Positions 33,486-42,956 of a stretch of DNA of 64,000 bases are shown here, piece by piece. Location of the stretch: the NCBI RefSeq assembly GCF_900545795.1, contig NZ_URAR01000001.1:62001-126000 (forward strand), given 5' to 3'. Numbering within the stretch: the first letter of the stretch is position 1; every line of letters starts with the position of its first letter. The position numbers and the translations under genes are program-made. Origin of the DNA: an uncultured Veillonella sp. (GTDB lineage Bacteria; Bacillota; Negativicutes; Veillonellales; Veillonellaceae). The notes under the pieces are model-generated. The model was not told the origin of the DNA. It saw only the letters and a program-made list of their open reading frames with translations, and searched no databases.

Positions 33486-33983
33486 CTAGGATTCACTACC
33501 ACCCATATGACTTCGATCATCTATAATAGTAAGGAGCTTCATCTTATCACTGTACTTCATAAATTGCAAATCAACTACTACAATCAATATGCCCCCTTGC
33601 TCAGATACAACATGAATTTCTTCCCAATTTGAAGTAAATCCCATAATCCGAGGATAGGGAATAAAGATATAATAATCATCACCATGCACTAACATATCAA
33701 TGCGTTCCCAAAGATTTCCGGGACGACGGCGAATCACAAGTCCTCGTTCAGCTACATAGGCAAGGGGTCGTCGCTGCCGCGTCATGCGCCAAACGCAAAA
33801 TATAATAATTATATAATCCATTGTTATGTGAGACCAAGAGCCGCCCCGCTGCGCATTCCACAAAGACCATGTAGCAAGGGCCCCGAAGAGCAACCACATA
33901 ACCCAGGACACTACGATATAATCAGAAAAGGACGATTCCACTGTACCACAGGCAAATCGCTGCTCTACTTCTTCTTTATCCAT
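33486..33983 (-). CDS. Small membrane protein of unknown function
   Basis: About 165 residues from the ATG at 33983 (AGGAGG 8 nt upstream). Two membrane helices (VVSWVMWLLFGALATWSLW and ITMDYIIIIFCVWRM) are followed by a cytoplasmic domain of about 90 residues with alternating hydrophobic strands (ERGLVIRRRPGNLWERIDM, YYIFIPYPRI, EIHVVSEQGGILIVVV). This helix-pair plus PH-like beta domain layout resembles bacterial PH/YdbT-type or YcxB-like proteins, but I cannot name the family. It is alone, with its own terminator. Confidence 0.65.
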   Translation of the reverse strand: MDKEEVEQRFACGTVESSFSDYIVVSWVMWLLFGALATWSLWNAQRGGSWSHITMDYIIIIFCVWRMTRQRRPLAYVAERGLVIRRRPGNLWERIDMLVHGDDYYIFIPYPRIMGFTSNWEEIHVVSEQGGILIVVVDLQFMKYSDKMKLLTIIDDRSHMGGSES

Positions 33984-34357
33984 AGTCTCCACCTCCTACA
34001 CATTATGTAATGTCAATCTTCAAGGCCCACTATTTTCTCATATATGCATCTATTACAACTTAATCCCTGAAGTATATCCCCCAACATACTCTATATATGT
34101 ATTCCATATAAGGGGCTCATACTCCTACTAAATTTTAACAGAAAGTTAAATTTTTAATATTTTTATCGCTATCGTTCAAAAATCTTTGCAATTAATCAGC
34201 TTTAAGTTTATTGATTTTTCAGCTGATTGGCTTCAAGCTCATCAACTTCTCAGCTGACTAACTATAGGCGTATTGCTTTTTAACTAACTGGCTTTTAACA
34301 TATTGACTTTGTAACTTATTAGTCTATCTACGCCCTGTCATTAGATACTAAAATAGT
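33984..34357. other. Spacer downstream of trpS with a degenerate repeat array
   Basis: No gene is seen. The half next to trpS (34181-34332) is a roughly 31-nt-period array. The other half is AT-rich sequence with no recognised element. Confidence 0.6.
34181..34332. repeat. Degenerate tandem array, about 31-nt units
   Basis: Five units starting at about 34181, 34210, 34241, 34272 and 34302 with the pattern ATTGATTTTTCAGCTGATTGG. Unit lengths are 29-31 nt. It lies about 25 nt after the trpS stop codon. Confidence 0.7.
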
Positions 34358-35344
34358 TTATTTACGATGTAAACCCATAGCCAATTCTACTTTACGATAC
34401 GTTTGGCTCGCTTTTTCACGCGCTTTAATTGCCCCTTCGTCTAAAATGCGATCAAGTTCAGGACTGTCAATTAATTCATTGTAGCGTTCGTGAATTGGTT
34501 TTAATGTATTTACCAATAATTCAGCTACATCTTTTTTGAAAGTACCATAGCCTTGACCTACATAACGGGCTTCAATTGTATCATAAGACTCTTTCGTAAT
34601 GGCTGCATAAATGCCCATTAAATTAGAAATGCCAGGTTTGTTTTCTTTGTCATAATGAACAGAGTTTTCAGAGTCAGTTTGAGCGCGTTTTATCTTTTTA
34701 ATGATACTTGCTTCATCATCCAACAAGCGGATAGTAGCCATCTGATTATCATCGGATTTACTCATTTTCTTGGTTGGCTCTTGTAAGCTCATAACGCGTG
34801 CACCGCCTACACCTAATTTAATCTCAGGAATAGTAAATACTTCTCCATACATGCGGTTAAAGCGCTGTGCTAAATCACGAGTTAATTCCATATGTTGCTT
34901 TTGGTCTTCCCCTACAGGCACAAAATTAGTCTGATAGAGTAAAATATCTGCTGCCATAAGTGGTGGATACGTCAATAACCCAGCTGGAATGGAATCTCCG
35001 CGTTTTTGAGATTTATCTTTATACTGCGTCATGCGCTCTAATTCACCTACATAGCTAAGGGTCGTCATAACCCAGCCGAGGCGCACATGTTCTGGCACTT
35101 CAGATTGCACAAATAGTGTTACTTTCTTAGGATCTAAACCAACAGCTAAGTAAAGGGCAGCCAATCGACGAGTATTAGCGTACAATTCTTTTGGATCTTG
35201 AGGCACTGTAATAGCATGTTGATTTACAATGCAATAATAACATTCATCAGTATCCTGGAAGTCTAAGAAATTGCGCAATGCGCCTAAATAATTGCCTAAG
35301 GTTAATTCACCACTTGGTTGAATCCCTGAAAAAATTACTGCCAT
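34358..35344 (-). CDS. trpS: Tryptophanyl-tRNA synthetase
   Basis: A 328-residue class I synthetase charging tRNA-Trp. The HIGH-type motif is in SGELTLGNYLG (residues 11-21) and KMSKS at 193-197. Length and motifs are normal. AGGAGG precedes the ATG. I looked for a T-box leader (AGGGTGG-type antiterminator) in the 110-nt upstream spacer and found none. Confidence 0.97.
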   Translation of the reverse strand: MAVIFSGIQPSGELTLGNYLGALRNFLDFQDTDECYYCIVNQHAITVPQDPKELYANTRRLAALYLAVGLDPKKVTLFVQSEVPEHVRLGWVMTTLSYVGELERMTQYKDKSQKRGDSIPAGLLTYPPLMAADILLYQTNFVPVGEDQKQHMELTRDLAQRFNRMYGEVFTIPEIKLGVGGARVMSLQEPTKKMSKSDDNQMATIRLLDDEASIIKKIKRAQTDSENSVHYDKENKPGISNLMGIYAAITKESYDTIEARYVGQGYGTFKKDVAELLVNTLKPIHERYNELIDSPELDRILDEGAIKAREKASQTYRKVELAMGLHRK

Positions 35345-35479
35345 AATAGTCCTCCTAAGTTCTACACTATTATTGTAAAAATTATATAAGAAATCTTTTA
35401 TCTACCTATGATGTTGATAAGTTTAATCCGCGCGATAATTAGAATCAATTTATTTACATACATGACCTAATGAGATATA

Positions 35480-35510
35480 AAAAAGTGGCCGAGCGAGTCG
35501 GCCACTTTTT
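35480..35510 (-). terminator. Intrinsic terminator after glmS
   Basis: A perfect 13-bp stem (35480-35492 with 35498-35510, core GTGGCCGA/TCGGCCAC) and a 5-nt loop with flanking A and T runs, 38 nt after the glmS stop codon. Confidence 0.92.
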
Positions 35511-35547
35511 ATATCGGCAGTCGAGCGCCGTATATTACCGCAAACTC

Positions 35548-37380
35548 TTATTCTACGGTTACAGATTTTGCTAAATTTCTTGGTTTATCTACGTCTGCAC
35601 CACGAGTAATGGCTGCATAATAGGCCAATAATTGCAATGGAATAACGGCTAAGATAGGCGCTGTAAATTTATCAGCACGTGGTACAAAAATAGTGTGGTC
35701 CACATATTTTTCAAGCTCTGTATCGCCTGCTAAGCCAAGGCCGATAACTACAGCATCACGAGCTTTAACTTCTTTCACATTGCTCATCATTTTTTCGCGC
35801 ACATCATCTTGTGTTGCGAGGGCAATCACTGGTACATCTTCTTCAATAAGAGCTAAGGTACCATGTTTCAATTCCCCACCAGCATAGGCTTCAGCGTGAA
35901 TGTAAGAAATTTCTTTTAATTTTAAAGATCCTTCCATTGCTACTGCATAGTCAATGGAGCGACCTAAGAAGAATGCATCTTCACGGAAGCCATAATTGCG
36001 AGCAAAAGCTTTAATATCATCTACAGTTTCGAAAATTTCATTACATAAAGTTGGAAGTTCATGTAAATCAGTTAAGATTTTTTCAGCTAATGCAGGATCT
36101 AATTTACCATTTAATTGACCAAGATATACAGCTAATAAAAGAAGTGCTACGAGCTGTGTAGTATACGCTTTAGTAGAGGCTACTGCGATTTCTGGGCCTG
36201 CCCAAGTGTACACTACTTGATCTGCTTCACGAGAAATGGAAGAACCTACCACATTAGTAATAGCTAAAGAACGTGCGCCAAGGCGTTTTGCTTCTTTTAA
36301 GGCCGCTAAGGTATCACTCGTTTCACCAGATTGGCTAATTACGATAGCTAAAGTATTTTTATCTGTCAATGGATTGCGGTAGCGATATTCAGATGCAATA
36401 TCTACTTCTACAGGAATGCGCGCTAATTGCTCAATATAGTATTTAGCTACCAAGCCTGCATGATATGCTGTACCACAAGCAGTGATTAAAATGCGGTCAA
36501 TGGAAGCCACATCTGCTGGTTCCCAGCCAAGCTCTTCGTAAACCACTTCTTTATTATCTTTAGAAATACGACCAGTCAAAGTATCGCGAATAGCCTTTGG
36601 TTGTTCGTAAATTTCTTTTAACATGAAATGCTCAAAGCCGCCTTTTTCAGCCGCTTCTGCATTCCAAGTTACATGGAATACTTTTTTATTAATAGGATTG
36701 CCTGCACGATCGCTTACAGCAACAGAATCCTTAGTCACGATAGCTACTTCACCATCATTTAAGATGTATGTATCACGGGTGCGATTAATAATAGCTGGAA
36801 TATCAGACGCGATAAAGTTTTCCCCTTTACCTAAACCGATTACCAACGGATTGTCCTGTTTAGTACAAATGATACGGCTAGGGTCTTCAGCACACATAAT
36901 TACTAAAGAGTAGGACCCTTCGATGCGGTCAAGCATACGGCGCACAGTGCCTTCAAAGTCCCCATCATATAAATCAGCCAATAAATGAGCTACTACTTCT
37001 GTATCTGTTTCAGATTTAAATTCATAGCCTTTTTTGATTAACTCTTCTTTAATTGGCAAGTAGTTTTCTACAATGCCATTGTGAACTACAGCAAAAAGAC
37101 CTTTAGCATCTGAATGAGGATGTGCATTCATATCAGATGGACGACCATGAGTTGCCCAGCGAGTGTGACCAATGCCAATATGACCTGGGTTTGCATCCGC
37201 TTTCACTACTGCCTCTAAATTAGCTAAGCGACCTACTTTTTTCTGAATTTTAATTACATTGTTTGCACCGATTACGGCAATACCTGCAGAGTCATAGCCG
37301 CGGTACTCAAGCTTTGATAAGCCCTCCAACATGAACGTCGAAGCGTCCTCAAAACCAATATATCCTACAATACCACACAT
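35548..37380 (-). CDS. glmS: Glucosamine-6-phosphate synthase (isomerizing)
   Basis: A 610-residue enzyme making glucosamine-6-phosphate from fructose-6-phosphate and glutamine for peptidoglycan and LPS. The glutaminase domain starts with the nucleophile Cys2 (CGIVGYIG) and has GHTRWATHG; the two SIS domains hold ISQSGETSDTLAAL and SYIHAEAYAGGELKHG, and the conserved C-terminus is NLAKSVTVE. AAGGAGG precedes the ATG. A glmS ribozyme lies in the leader, so the product level should be controlled by glucosamine-6-phosphate. Confidence 0.97.
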   Translation of the reverse strand: MCGIVGYIGFEDASTFMLEGLSKLEYRGYDSAGIAVIGANNVIKIQKKVGRLANLEAVVKADANPGHIGIGHTRWATHGRPSDMNAHPHSDAKGLFAVVHNGIVENYLPIKEELIKKGYEFKSETDTEVVAHLLADLYDGDFEGTVRRMLDRIEGSYSLVIMCAEDPSRIICTKQDNPLVIGLGKGENFIASDIPAIINRTRDTYILNDGEVAIVTKDSVAVSDRAGNPINKKVFHVTWNAEAAEKGGFEHFMLKEIYEQPKAIRDTLTGRISKDNKEVVYEELGWEPADVASIDRILITACGTAYHAGLVAKYYIEQLARIPVEVDIASEYRYRNPLTDKNTLAIVISQSGETSDTLAALKEAKRLGARSLAITNVVGSSISREADQVVYTWAGPEIAVASTKAYTTQLVALLLLAVYLGQLNGKLDPALAEKILTDLHELPTLCNEIFETVDDIKAFARNYGFREDAFFLGRSIDYAVAMEGSLKLKEISYIHAEAYAGGELKHGTLALIEEDVPVIALATQDDVREKMMSNVKEVKARDAVVIGLGLAGDTELEKYVDHTIFVPRADKFTAPILAVIPLQLLAYYAAITRGADVDKPRNLAKSVTVE

Positions 37381-37420
37381 GGTTGTATCCTCCTTAATTA
37401 CGACAAGTTAGTTTGCTTTT

Positions 37421-37575
37421 TGCAAGCTCTTTGTTCCTCTGTCACCAAAAGACTTTGCTTCTTGCATAACGACTAAAGCAAGCCGAGAGGCATCCGCTGA
37501 TTCTTCGATACTCCTCTTCCTCGTCTACTGTCTGGGCTGTCTCCCAGCAGTGCTTGCGCTATTCGCCTGTACGAA
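37421..37575 (-). ncRNA. glmS ribozyme/riboswitch
   Basis: On the minus strand the leader shows the conserved glmS ribozyme blocks: A/GCGC at 37560-37556 (self-cleavage expected between 37560 and 37559), then GACGAGGAAGAGGAG, TATCGAA, and AGCGGATGCCTCTCGGCT, in the order and spacing of the B. subtilis element. The pseudoknot pairing GAGGA with the CCTCTC segment is preserved. A 3' stem-loop region (GGTGACAGAGG, AACAAAGAGC) matches the P4/P4.1 part. When glucosamine-6-phosphate binds, the RNA cuts itself and the glmS mRNA is degraded (known for the class). Boundaries are approximate. Confidence 0.92.
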
Positions 37576-37718
37576 TTTGGAAACTCTCCTTTATTTAGGT
37601 TTCGACAGTTCTTATATTTATATTATACCTTCCCACTAAGCCTTCCTATAAGACTTATTTTTTACCTGTAGAGGGCATAATATCAAACTATATTATAGCT
37701 GATATGGACATCAAATGT

Positions 37719-37745
37719 AAAGGCGGGGCCCAAAGGCCCCGCTTT
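37719..37745 (-). terminator. Intrinsic terminator between glmM and glmS
   Basis: An 8-bp GC-only stem GCGGGGCC/GGCCCCGC (37723-37730 with 37735-37742), loop of 4 nt, with flanking A/T. The glmS leader therefore probably starts from its own promoter downstream. Confidence 0.75.
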
Positions 37746-37755
37746 GACTTCAGTT

Positions 37756-39111
37756 TTAATCTTCTGCTTTTCCTTGTTCGCGGTTAATTGTGTCCGCAAT
37801 AGTCTGACATAGGCGCTCTAATTGCGCTTGTTCTGGACCTTCGGCCATAACGCGAATCAATGGTTCTGTACCAGATGGACGAACCAATACGCGACCATTA
37901 TCGCCTAATTCACGAGCTGCTTCAGAAATTTCAGCTTGAATCAATGGATTTTCATCCCAACCTGTCTTAGTTGCTACCCGTACGTTCACTAATAACTGTG
38001 GGTATTTTACCATAATACTAGCTAGCTCTGATAATGTCTTACCAGACGCTTTCAATACACCTAGCAACTGAACTGCTGTTAACAAGCCATCACCAGTCGT
38101 ATTGTAATCTAAGAAAATAACATGCCCCGACTGCTCGCCACCAATCGAGTAGTTTGCTTCGCGCATTTTCTCTAATACATAGCGATCACCTACAGATGTG
38201 GAGCAAGTTTTCATGCCCAATTCTTGTGCTGCTTTATGGAAGCCAATATTGCTCATCACGGTGCCAACAATCATGTCATCATTGAGCTTATTTTGCTCTT
38301 TCAAATGTTTTGCACAGAGTAACATGATTTGGTCACCATCTAAGGTATTCCCTTTTTCATCAATGAATAAGCAACGATCTGCATCACCATCATTGGCTAC
38401 GCCTACATCAGCGCCATGGGCAAGCACGGCTTCACGAAGCCCTTCCATATGCGTAGAGCCAGCATTCTCATTAATATTAACTCCATCAGGCGTTACATTA
38501 ATGGCAATTACCTTCGCCCCTAAGCCCTGTAATACTTCTGGGCCTACATTAGCGGCAGCCCCATTAGCGCCATCATACACTACAGTAAGACCTTCTAAGG
38601 ATACATCAATAGTAGATTTAACAAAACCTACATATTCATGAGCCAAAGCCTGTGCCTGAACAATGCGACCAATATCTGCACCTACAGGGCGTGGTAATTC
38701 ATTGTTACCGCTCTTACGGCATAAGTCTTCTAATTCATCTTCTACTGCATCTTGTAATTTATAACCTTGACCGTCGAAGAATTTAATTCCATTATCAGGA
38801 AATTTATTATGAGAGGCGGAAATAACAACCCCTGCATCCCAACCATGCTGGCGCACTAAGTAGGCTACAGCTGGCGTAGGAATAACGCCGGCTACGACTA
38901 CATCACCACCAACAGAGCAAATACCTGCAGCCAATGCATTTTCTAACATAGCACCAGAAATACGAGTATCGCGGCCAATCAAAAATGTCGGTCTCTTTTT
39001 GGAACGGCTAAAATATGACGCTGCCGCCCGTCCTAAATGATACGCAAGTTCTGGCGTCAAAAATTCATTTACTACGCCGCGTACACCATCAGTTCCAAAT
39101 AATCTAGCCAT
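37756..39111 (-). CDS. glmM: Phosphoglucosamine mutase
   Basis: A 451-residue enzyme converting glucosamine-6-phosphate to glucosamine-1-phosphate. The active phosphoserine is Ser100 in VVISASHNKFPDNG, the metal loop is NDGDADRC and the sugar loop GGEQSGHVIFLD; the phosphate-binding C-terminus has RPSGTEPLIRVMAEG. Normal length. Its ATG overlaps the stop codon of the flavoprotein gene (TAATG). The cdaA-cdaR-glmM neighbourhood is a widespread Firmicute arrangement linking c-di-AMP to wall precursors. Confidence 0.97.
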   Translation of the reverse strand: MARLFGTDGVRGVVNEFLTPELAYHLGRAAASYFSRSKKRPTFLIGRDTRISGAMLENALAAGICSVGGDVVVAGVIPTPAVAYLVRQHGWDAGVVISASHNKFPDNGIKFFDGQGYKLQDAVEDELEDLCRKSGNNELPRPVGADIGRIVQAQALAHEYVGFVKSTIDVSLEGLTVVYDGANGAAANVGPEVLQGLGAKVIAINVTPDGVNINENAGSTHMEGLREAVLAHGADVGVANDGDADRCLFIDEKGNTLDGDQIMLLCAKHLKEQNKLNDDMIVGTVMSNIGFHKAAQELGMKTCSTSVGDRYVLEKMREANYSIGGEQSGHVIFLDYNTTGDGLLTAVQLLGVLKASGKTLSELASIMVKYPQLLVNVRVATKTGWDENPLIQAEISEAARELGDNGRVLVRPSGTEPLIRVMAEGPEQAQLERLCQTIADTINREQGKAED

Positions 39112-40727
39112 TATTTTTCTCCTTCCACAGCCTTAAAAGGCTTGTATTCAGCCATAATTCCAATGGCAGTTTCTGCGCCATCGAGGGCTGCACTCATAAT
39201 ACCACCTGCATAACCAGCGCCTTCGCCCATAGGGAATAAACCCTTGGTGCTCGGCGATTCACGCTCTTCATTGCGATTGATGCGAAGTGGTGAAGACGTA
39301 CGAGTTTCAACGCCAGTCATGCAAACCTCAGGGGCGTCAAATCCTTTTATACGTCGTCCAAAATACGGAAGTGCGCGCTCCATTACATCGGTTACATATG
39401 TTGGTAAACAATCATGTAAATCAGCAGGCACCACGCCTGGGCGATAGGAATAAGCCACTTCATTTGGCATCGTCGGCGTTTCATGGTTCAAAAAGGCCCC
39501 TACTGTTTGAGCTGGTGCCTTATAATTACGACCACCTAAGTTAAAAGCCTTCGCTTCCCACTCTCGTTGAAACGCTATACCGGCCAATGGATGAGTGCCA
39601 AAATCATTTGGCCCTACAGTGACCACAATGGCGCTATTGGCACGACCACTATCGCGAGCATAGAGACTCATACCATTTGTTACTACGTGATTTTCTTCCG
39701 AGGCGGACGCTACTACCTCACCACCAGGGCACATGCAGAAGCTATAGGCCGTGCGATCCGTTTCTTTATCATGATATACCAAAGAATATTCGGCTGCCCC
39801 GAGCCCCACTTCTTTAGGGTCTACGCCATATTGTGATAAATCAATCACTGCCTGGTCATGTTCAATGCGCACGCCAATGGCAAAGGGCTTACTTTCCATC
39901 TCTATGCCCTTATGATACATCATTTCATAGGTATCACGAGCACTATGCCCCACCCCAGCAAGTACAATATGAGCTGGTATATGCTCTGAACCATTAATTT
40001 CTACGCCTACTACACGGCCATCTTCTAAATCTAGATTGGTCACCTTAGCACCAAATCGAACGGTGCCCCCCCAGGCAATAATTTGCTCTCGCATGGCTTT
40101 TACCATGCCGCGCAGCACATCAGTGCCTACATGAGGTTTATGCTTATATAAAATCTCTTCAGGCGCACCAAATTGCACAAAATACGTAGCAATCTCATGT
40201 AGCCTTGGATGGGTCACACGAGTCGTCAATTTGCCATCGGAGAATGTGCCAGCACCGCCTTCGCCGAATTGTACATTTGACTCAGGCTTAAATTCGCCAC
40301 GATTCCAAAAAGCCTCTACATCTAATGTGCGTTGGTCTACATCTTGCCCACGCTCTAACACGATGGGACAATAGCCTTCACGAGCTAAATAAAAGGCCGC
40401 CAACATCCCTGCAGGGCCAAAGCCCACGACTACAGGGCGATGTGTTAACTCTTTCTTACCATATACGATGGGCTCCGGTAAAATCGGGTCCATCGTACTT
40501 ATATTTTTATCGCGATGAAGCTTTTTCATAACCAAGGCTTCATCAGCCACCACTAAAAAGAGGGTATATACGAATGAAATATGCGGCTTTTTCCGTGCAT
40601 CCACGGCGCGTCGCACCACATGAATCTTCTTGATTTGTCCTTTCAACACAGGATACTTATGAGTAAGTAGAGATTCCAAAGGTGCTTTTTCTTTTACATC
40701 GATACGAAAATTAATTAGTCTTAGCAT
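39111..40727 (-). CDS. FAD-dependent oxidoreductase of the COG2509 type
   Basis: A 538-residue flavoprotein. After an N-terminal ~85-residue domain (NFRIDVKEKAPLESLL, KIHVVRRAVDARKKPHISFVYTL) comes the dinucleotide fold PVVVGFGPAGMLAAFYLAREGY and a conserved QFGEGGAGTFSDGKLTTR motif; the C-terminal part has GEGAGYAGGIMSAALDG. This family is common and its reaction is unknown. The gene overlaps cdaR by 17 nt and glmM by 1-2 nt, so it is firmly within the cda-glm operon. A link to wall precursor metabolism is only suggested by position. Confidence 0.88.
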   Translation of the reverse strand: MLRLINFRIDVKEKAPLESLLTHKYPVLKGQIKKIHVVRRAVDARKKPHISFVYTLFLVVADEALVMKKLHRDKNISTMDPILPEPIVYGKKELTHRPVVVGFGPAGMLAAFYLAREGYCPIVLERGQDVDQRTLDVEAFWNRGEFKPESNVQFGEGGAGTFSDGKLTTRVTHPRLHEIATYFVQFGAPEEILYKHKPHVGTDVLRGMVKAMREQIIAWGGTVRFGAKVTNLDLEDGRVVGVEINGSEHIPAHIVLAGVGHSARDTYEMMYHKGIEMESKPFAIGVRIEHDQAVIDLSQYGVDPKEVGLGAAEYSLVYHDKETDRTAYSFCMCPGGEVVASASEENHVVTNGMSLYARDSGRANSAIVVTVGPNDFGTHPLAGIAFQREWEAKAFNLGGRNYKAPAQTVGAFLNHETPTMPNEVAYSYRPGVVPADLHDCLPTYVTDVMERALPYFGRRIKGFDAPEVCMTGVETRTSSPLRINRNEERESPSTKGLFPMGEGAGYAGGIMSAALDGAETAIGIMAEYKPFKAVEGEK

Positions 40728-41670
40728 CCGTAGTATCTCCTATAAATTTTTTCATAATTTCTACTGTTACATGAACTTTCCCAGGACTTGCATTGTACAT
40801 ATCGCTGGACAGAATATCAAAATCGCCATCAATCGTACTTGTCTGATTGCCGAGTGCGATTGGTATTGTTTTAATCTCTGTCATGGATTTAATGCTATTT
40901 TCCTTGCCGCTAATCAAAACTTGCTGCGGCTCAACTGTAACGCTTTTTATAATGTAGCCATCTGGCACTGAGCCAATAAAATTAGGACTAACCGTTAAAT
41001 TTTTCTCAAAGCGAATCTGCTCCAAGGAGATTTGCGCCTGACCTTGTCGTGGCGTAATCATAACAGAATCAACTTCTTTACCTGCACTGTCAACGGCCAC
41101 TAAATTGCCGGAAGCAGTAAAATTAGAACGACGATCAGCCATTCTCACCTTGAGCATAACATGAGCTACTCGATTTACCTGCTCCTTAGCGCCACTAATG
41201 GATACAACTTTCGGCACTGTAGCAATGCTTTTAATAGCTATATCATCAGGGACTTTTGCCACTTGTTGAACTTCAACTGGCATCTCGCGCACTGTATACT
41301 CATCGATGGTCACAAGTGCCGAATCAGGTGTAACTTCTACTAGATTCACCCCAGATGGCGGTACAACTTCAATCGGTAAATTAAGTTGCCCTGGCGTTAC
41401 ATCACTCATATCCACATGAGCTTTTAACGAACTTTGACTAACTGCCAAAATTGTATTGCGCGGTCCTTGCAAACGAACACGCACTTCTTTTGGTACATTT
41501 TGTACTACATACTCTGAACTTAGCCCCTGCACCTCAACTGGCACAGTATAGGTAATCTCTACAATTGGATTTTGCTCTTTCATAACAAAGAACCACAGCA
41601 AGATAGCACCTAAAAGTGAGAGTATTTTAGCCAACCAATGACCTTGAATGCCTTGTAAGAATCTCATCAT
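40711..41670 (-). CDS. cdaR: CdaA regulator with YbbR repeats
   Basis: A 319-residue protein with one N-terminal membrane helix (ILSLLGAILLWFFVM) and an extracytoplasmic part with three to four YbbR repeats, each with the pattern VEVQ...P...V...GP (for example at about residues 38-115, 120-205, 215-290). In Firmicutes it binds and modulates CdaA. It overlaps cdaA by ATGA, so it is translationally coupled. No catalytic motif. Confidence 0.93.
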   Translation of the reverse strand: MMRFLQGIQGHWLAKILSLLGAILLWFFVMKEQNPIVEITYTVPVEVQGLSSEYVVQNVPKEVRVRLQGPRNTILAVSQSSLKAHVDMSDVTPGQLNLPIEVVPPSGVNLVEVTPDSALVTIDEYTVREMPVEVQQVAKVPDDIAIKSIATVPKVVSISGAKEQVNRVAHVMLKVRMADRRSNFTASGNLVAVDSAGKEVDSVMITPRQGQAQISLEQIRFEKNLTVSPNFIGSVPDGYIIKSVTVEPQQVLISGKENSIKSMTEIKTIPIALGNQTSTIDGDFDILSSDMYNASPGKVHVTVEIMKKFIGDTTDAKTN

Positions 41671-42485
41671 TTGCTAAACCCCCATTTCCGTAAGAAGGAT
41701 AATGCTGATTTAGGACGTTCCATAAATGCGCGCAAAGACTCTCGCAATTGTTCCTCTGGTAAATGGCGATAAATATGTCCTCCATAAGTATAGGAAATCT
41801 TACCTGTTTCTTCACTCACTACGAGAACAACTGCATCGGCTTGTTCACTAAGGCCAATAGCTGCACGGTGACGCGTACCCAATTCAGTACTCAAAGAACG
41901 GTCTTGTGTCAACGGTAACAAACAAGCAGCTGCCATAACGCGATTATTGCGAATTACTACGGCCCCATCATGAAGCGGCGTATTGGGAATGAATATGTTG
42001 TTCAATAATTCACGCGACACTTTGCCATCAATTTCAATGCCTGTATCGATAATTTCACCGAGCCCCACTTCTCGCTCAAATACGATGAGGGCACCGATGC
42101 GCTCCCGCGACATAACCTTAGCAGCAGCCATTACTTCGCCAACTAAATTGTCAATTTCAACTTCACTTACATCCTGTGATTTTGAAAATAATCGGCCTCG
42201 CCCCAATCGCTCTAAAGCACGCCGTAATTCCGGTTGAAATACCACTGGCAATGCCACCAAGAGGACGGTCATACCTTGTTGCAAGATCCAACTAATAACA
42301 TGCAAGTCAAAAAAGCGGCTAGCCGCATTAATAATCCCTAATACAACTAAGCCCTTAAGCAAAGCCATAGCCCGTGTATCGCGAATTTGTTTATATAAAT
42401 AATATATAAGTACCGCTACCGATAGGATGTCAACCACATCTCCGAAGCGGAATGTATCAATTAAGCCCTGAAGCTGTAATGCCAT
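41667..42485 (-). CDS. cdaA: Diadenylate cyclase (c-di-AMP synthase)
   Basis: A 272-residue membrane enzyme from the ATG at 42485 (AAGGAG 9 nt upstream; an earlier TTG overlaps the site). Three N-terminal membrane helices are followed by a DAC domain with the active-site motifs LHDGAVVI (DGA) and LGTRHRAAIG (RHR). It makes c-di-AMP, the signal for potassium and wall homeostasis. It heads the operon with cdaR, the flavoprotein gene and glmM. Confidence 0.96.
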   Translation of the reverse strand: MALQLQGLIDTFRFGDVVDILSVAVLIYYLYKQIRDTRAMALLKGLVVLGIINAASRFFDLHVISWILQQGMTVLLVALPVVFQPELRRALERLGRGRLFSKSQDVSEVEIDNLVGEVMAAAKVMSRERIGALIVFEREVGLGEIIDTGIEIDGKVSRELLNNIFIPNTPLHDGAVVIRNNRVMAAACLLPLTQDRSLSTELGTRHRAAIGLSEQADAVVLVVSEETGKISYTYGGHIYRHLPEEQLRESLRAFMERPKSALSFLRKWGFSK

Positions 42486-42517
42486 ATACAACAACTCCTT
42501 GTGTTTTACAAAATAAA

Positions 42518-42549
42518 TAAAGGTACTGTGCGATGCACATGTACCCTTA
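42518..42549 (-). terminator. Intrinsic terminator of the molybdenum hydroxylase operon
   Basis: On the minus strand AAGGGTAC-AT-GTGC pairs with GCAC-A-GTACCTT around the loop ATC, followed by TATTTATTTT. It lies about 95 nt after the last xdh-type gene and 33 nt before cdaA. Confidence 0.65.
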
Positions 42550-42641
42550 TATTTTACCTTATTTTGCCATCACTGTAAAATTAACAGCACCATCTTTTCT
42601 GGCCCATAACTTCACAGACTGCATAATTCAGTGCTTATAGA

Positions 42642-42956
42642 TTAAATATTTTGTGTCTCAATCCACACATCTAAATTGCCGCCACAAACCATGCCTTCTT
42701 TAACGGCTACATCATCATTTAAATCAACCATAATGCGACGATGTGCTTCTTTATTTGCTAACGCCTCTAAGGCTTGAAGGCGAATTTCATTCTCTGCTCG
42801 ACCACCACCGATAGTGCCAAAAATACCTCCATCGGTATGCACAATCATAGTTGTGCCTGCTTTACGTGGTGTAGATCCTTGGGTTTGCAAAATTGTGGCA
42901 ATAGCCAAAGTCTCTTTCTCATGGCCACGCAAATAATTTACAAACTCTCTCTTCAT
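42642..42956 (-). CDS. XdhC/CoxI-type maturation protein, N-terminal-domain half
   Basis: A 104-residue protein equal to the XdhC_CoxI domain alone: ATILQTQGSTPRKAGTTMIV, GTIGGGRAENEI (the conserved GGG-x-E), and MVCGGNLDVWIE with the conserved Cys. Normal XdhC proteins carry this domain at the N-terminus of a longer protein with a Rossmann domain after it. Here it is a separate gene that comes after, and overlaps by 4 nt, the gene of the Rossmann part. XdhC binds molybdenum cofactor and supports its sulfuration and insertion into xanthine dehydrogenase. Confidence 0.88.
   Translation of the reverse strand: MKREFVNYLRGHEKETLAIATILQTQGSTPRKAGTTMIVHTDGGIFGTIGGGRAENEIRLQALEALANKEAHRRIMVDLNDDVAVKEGMVCGGNLDVWIETQNI

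Noticed and set aside
35345..35460. T-box leader for trpS
   Set aside because: No T-box consensus (AGGGTGG-type) or terminator/antiterminator pair is visible upstream of the start codon.
42953..42956. Frameshift between the two xdhC-type genes
   Set aside because: The 4-nt overlap is a normal ATGA-type junction, each gene has its own sensible start, and the domain order is reversed relative to a broken single XdhC.
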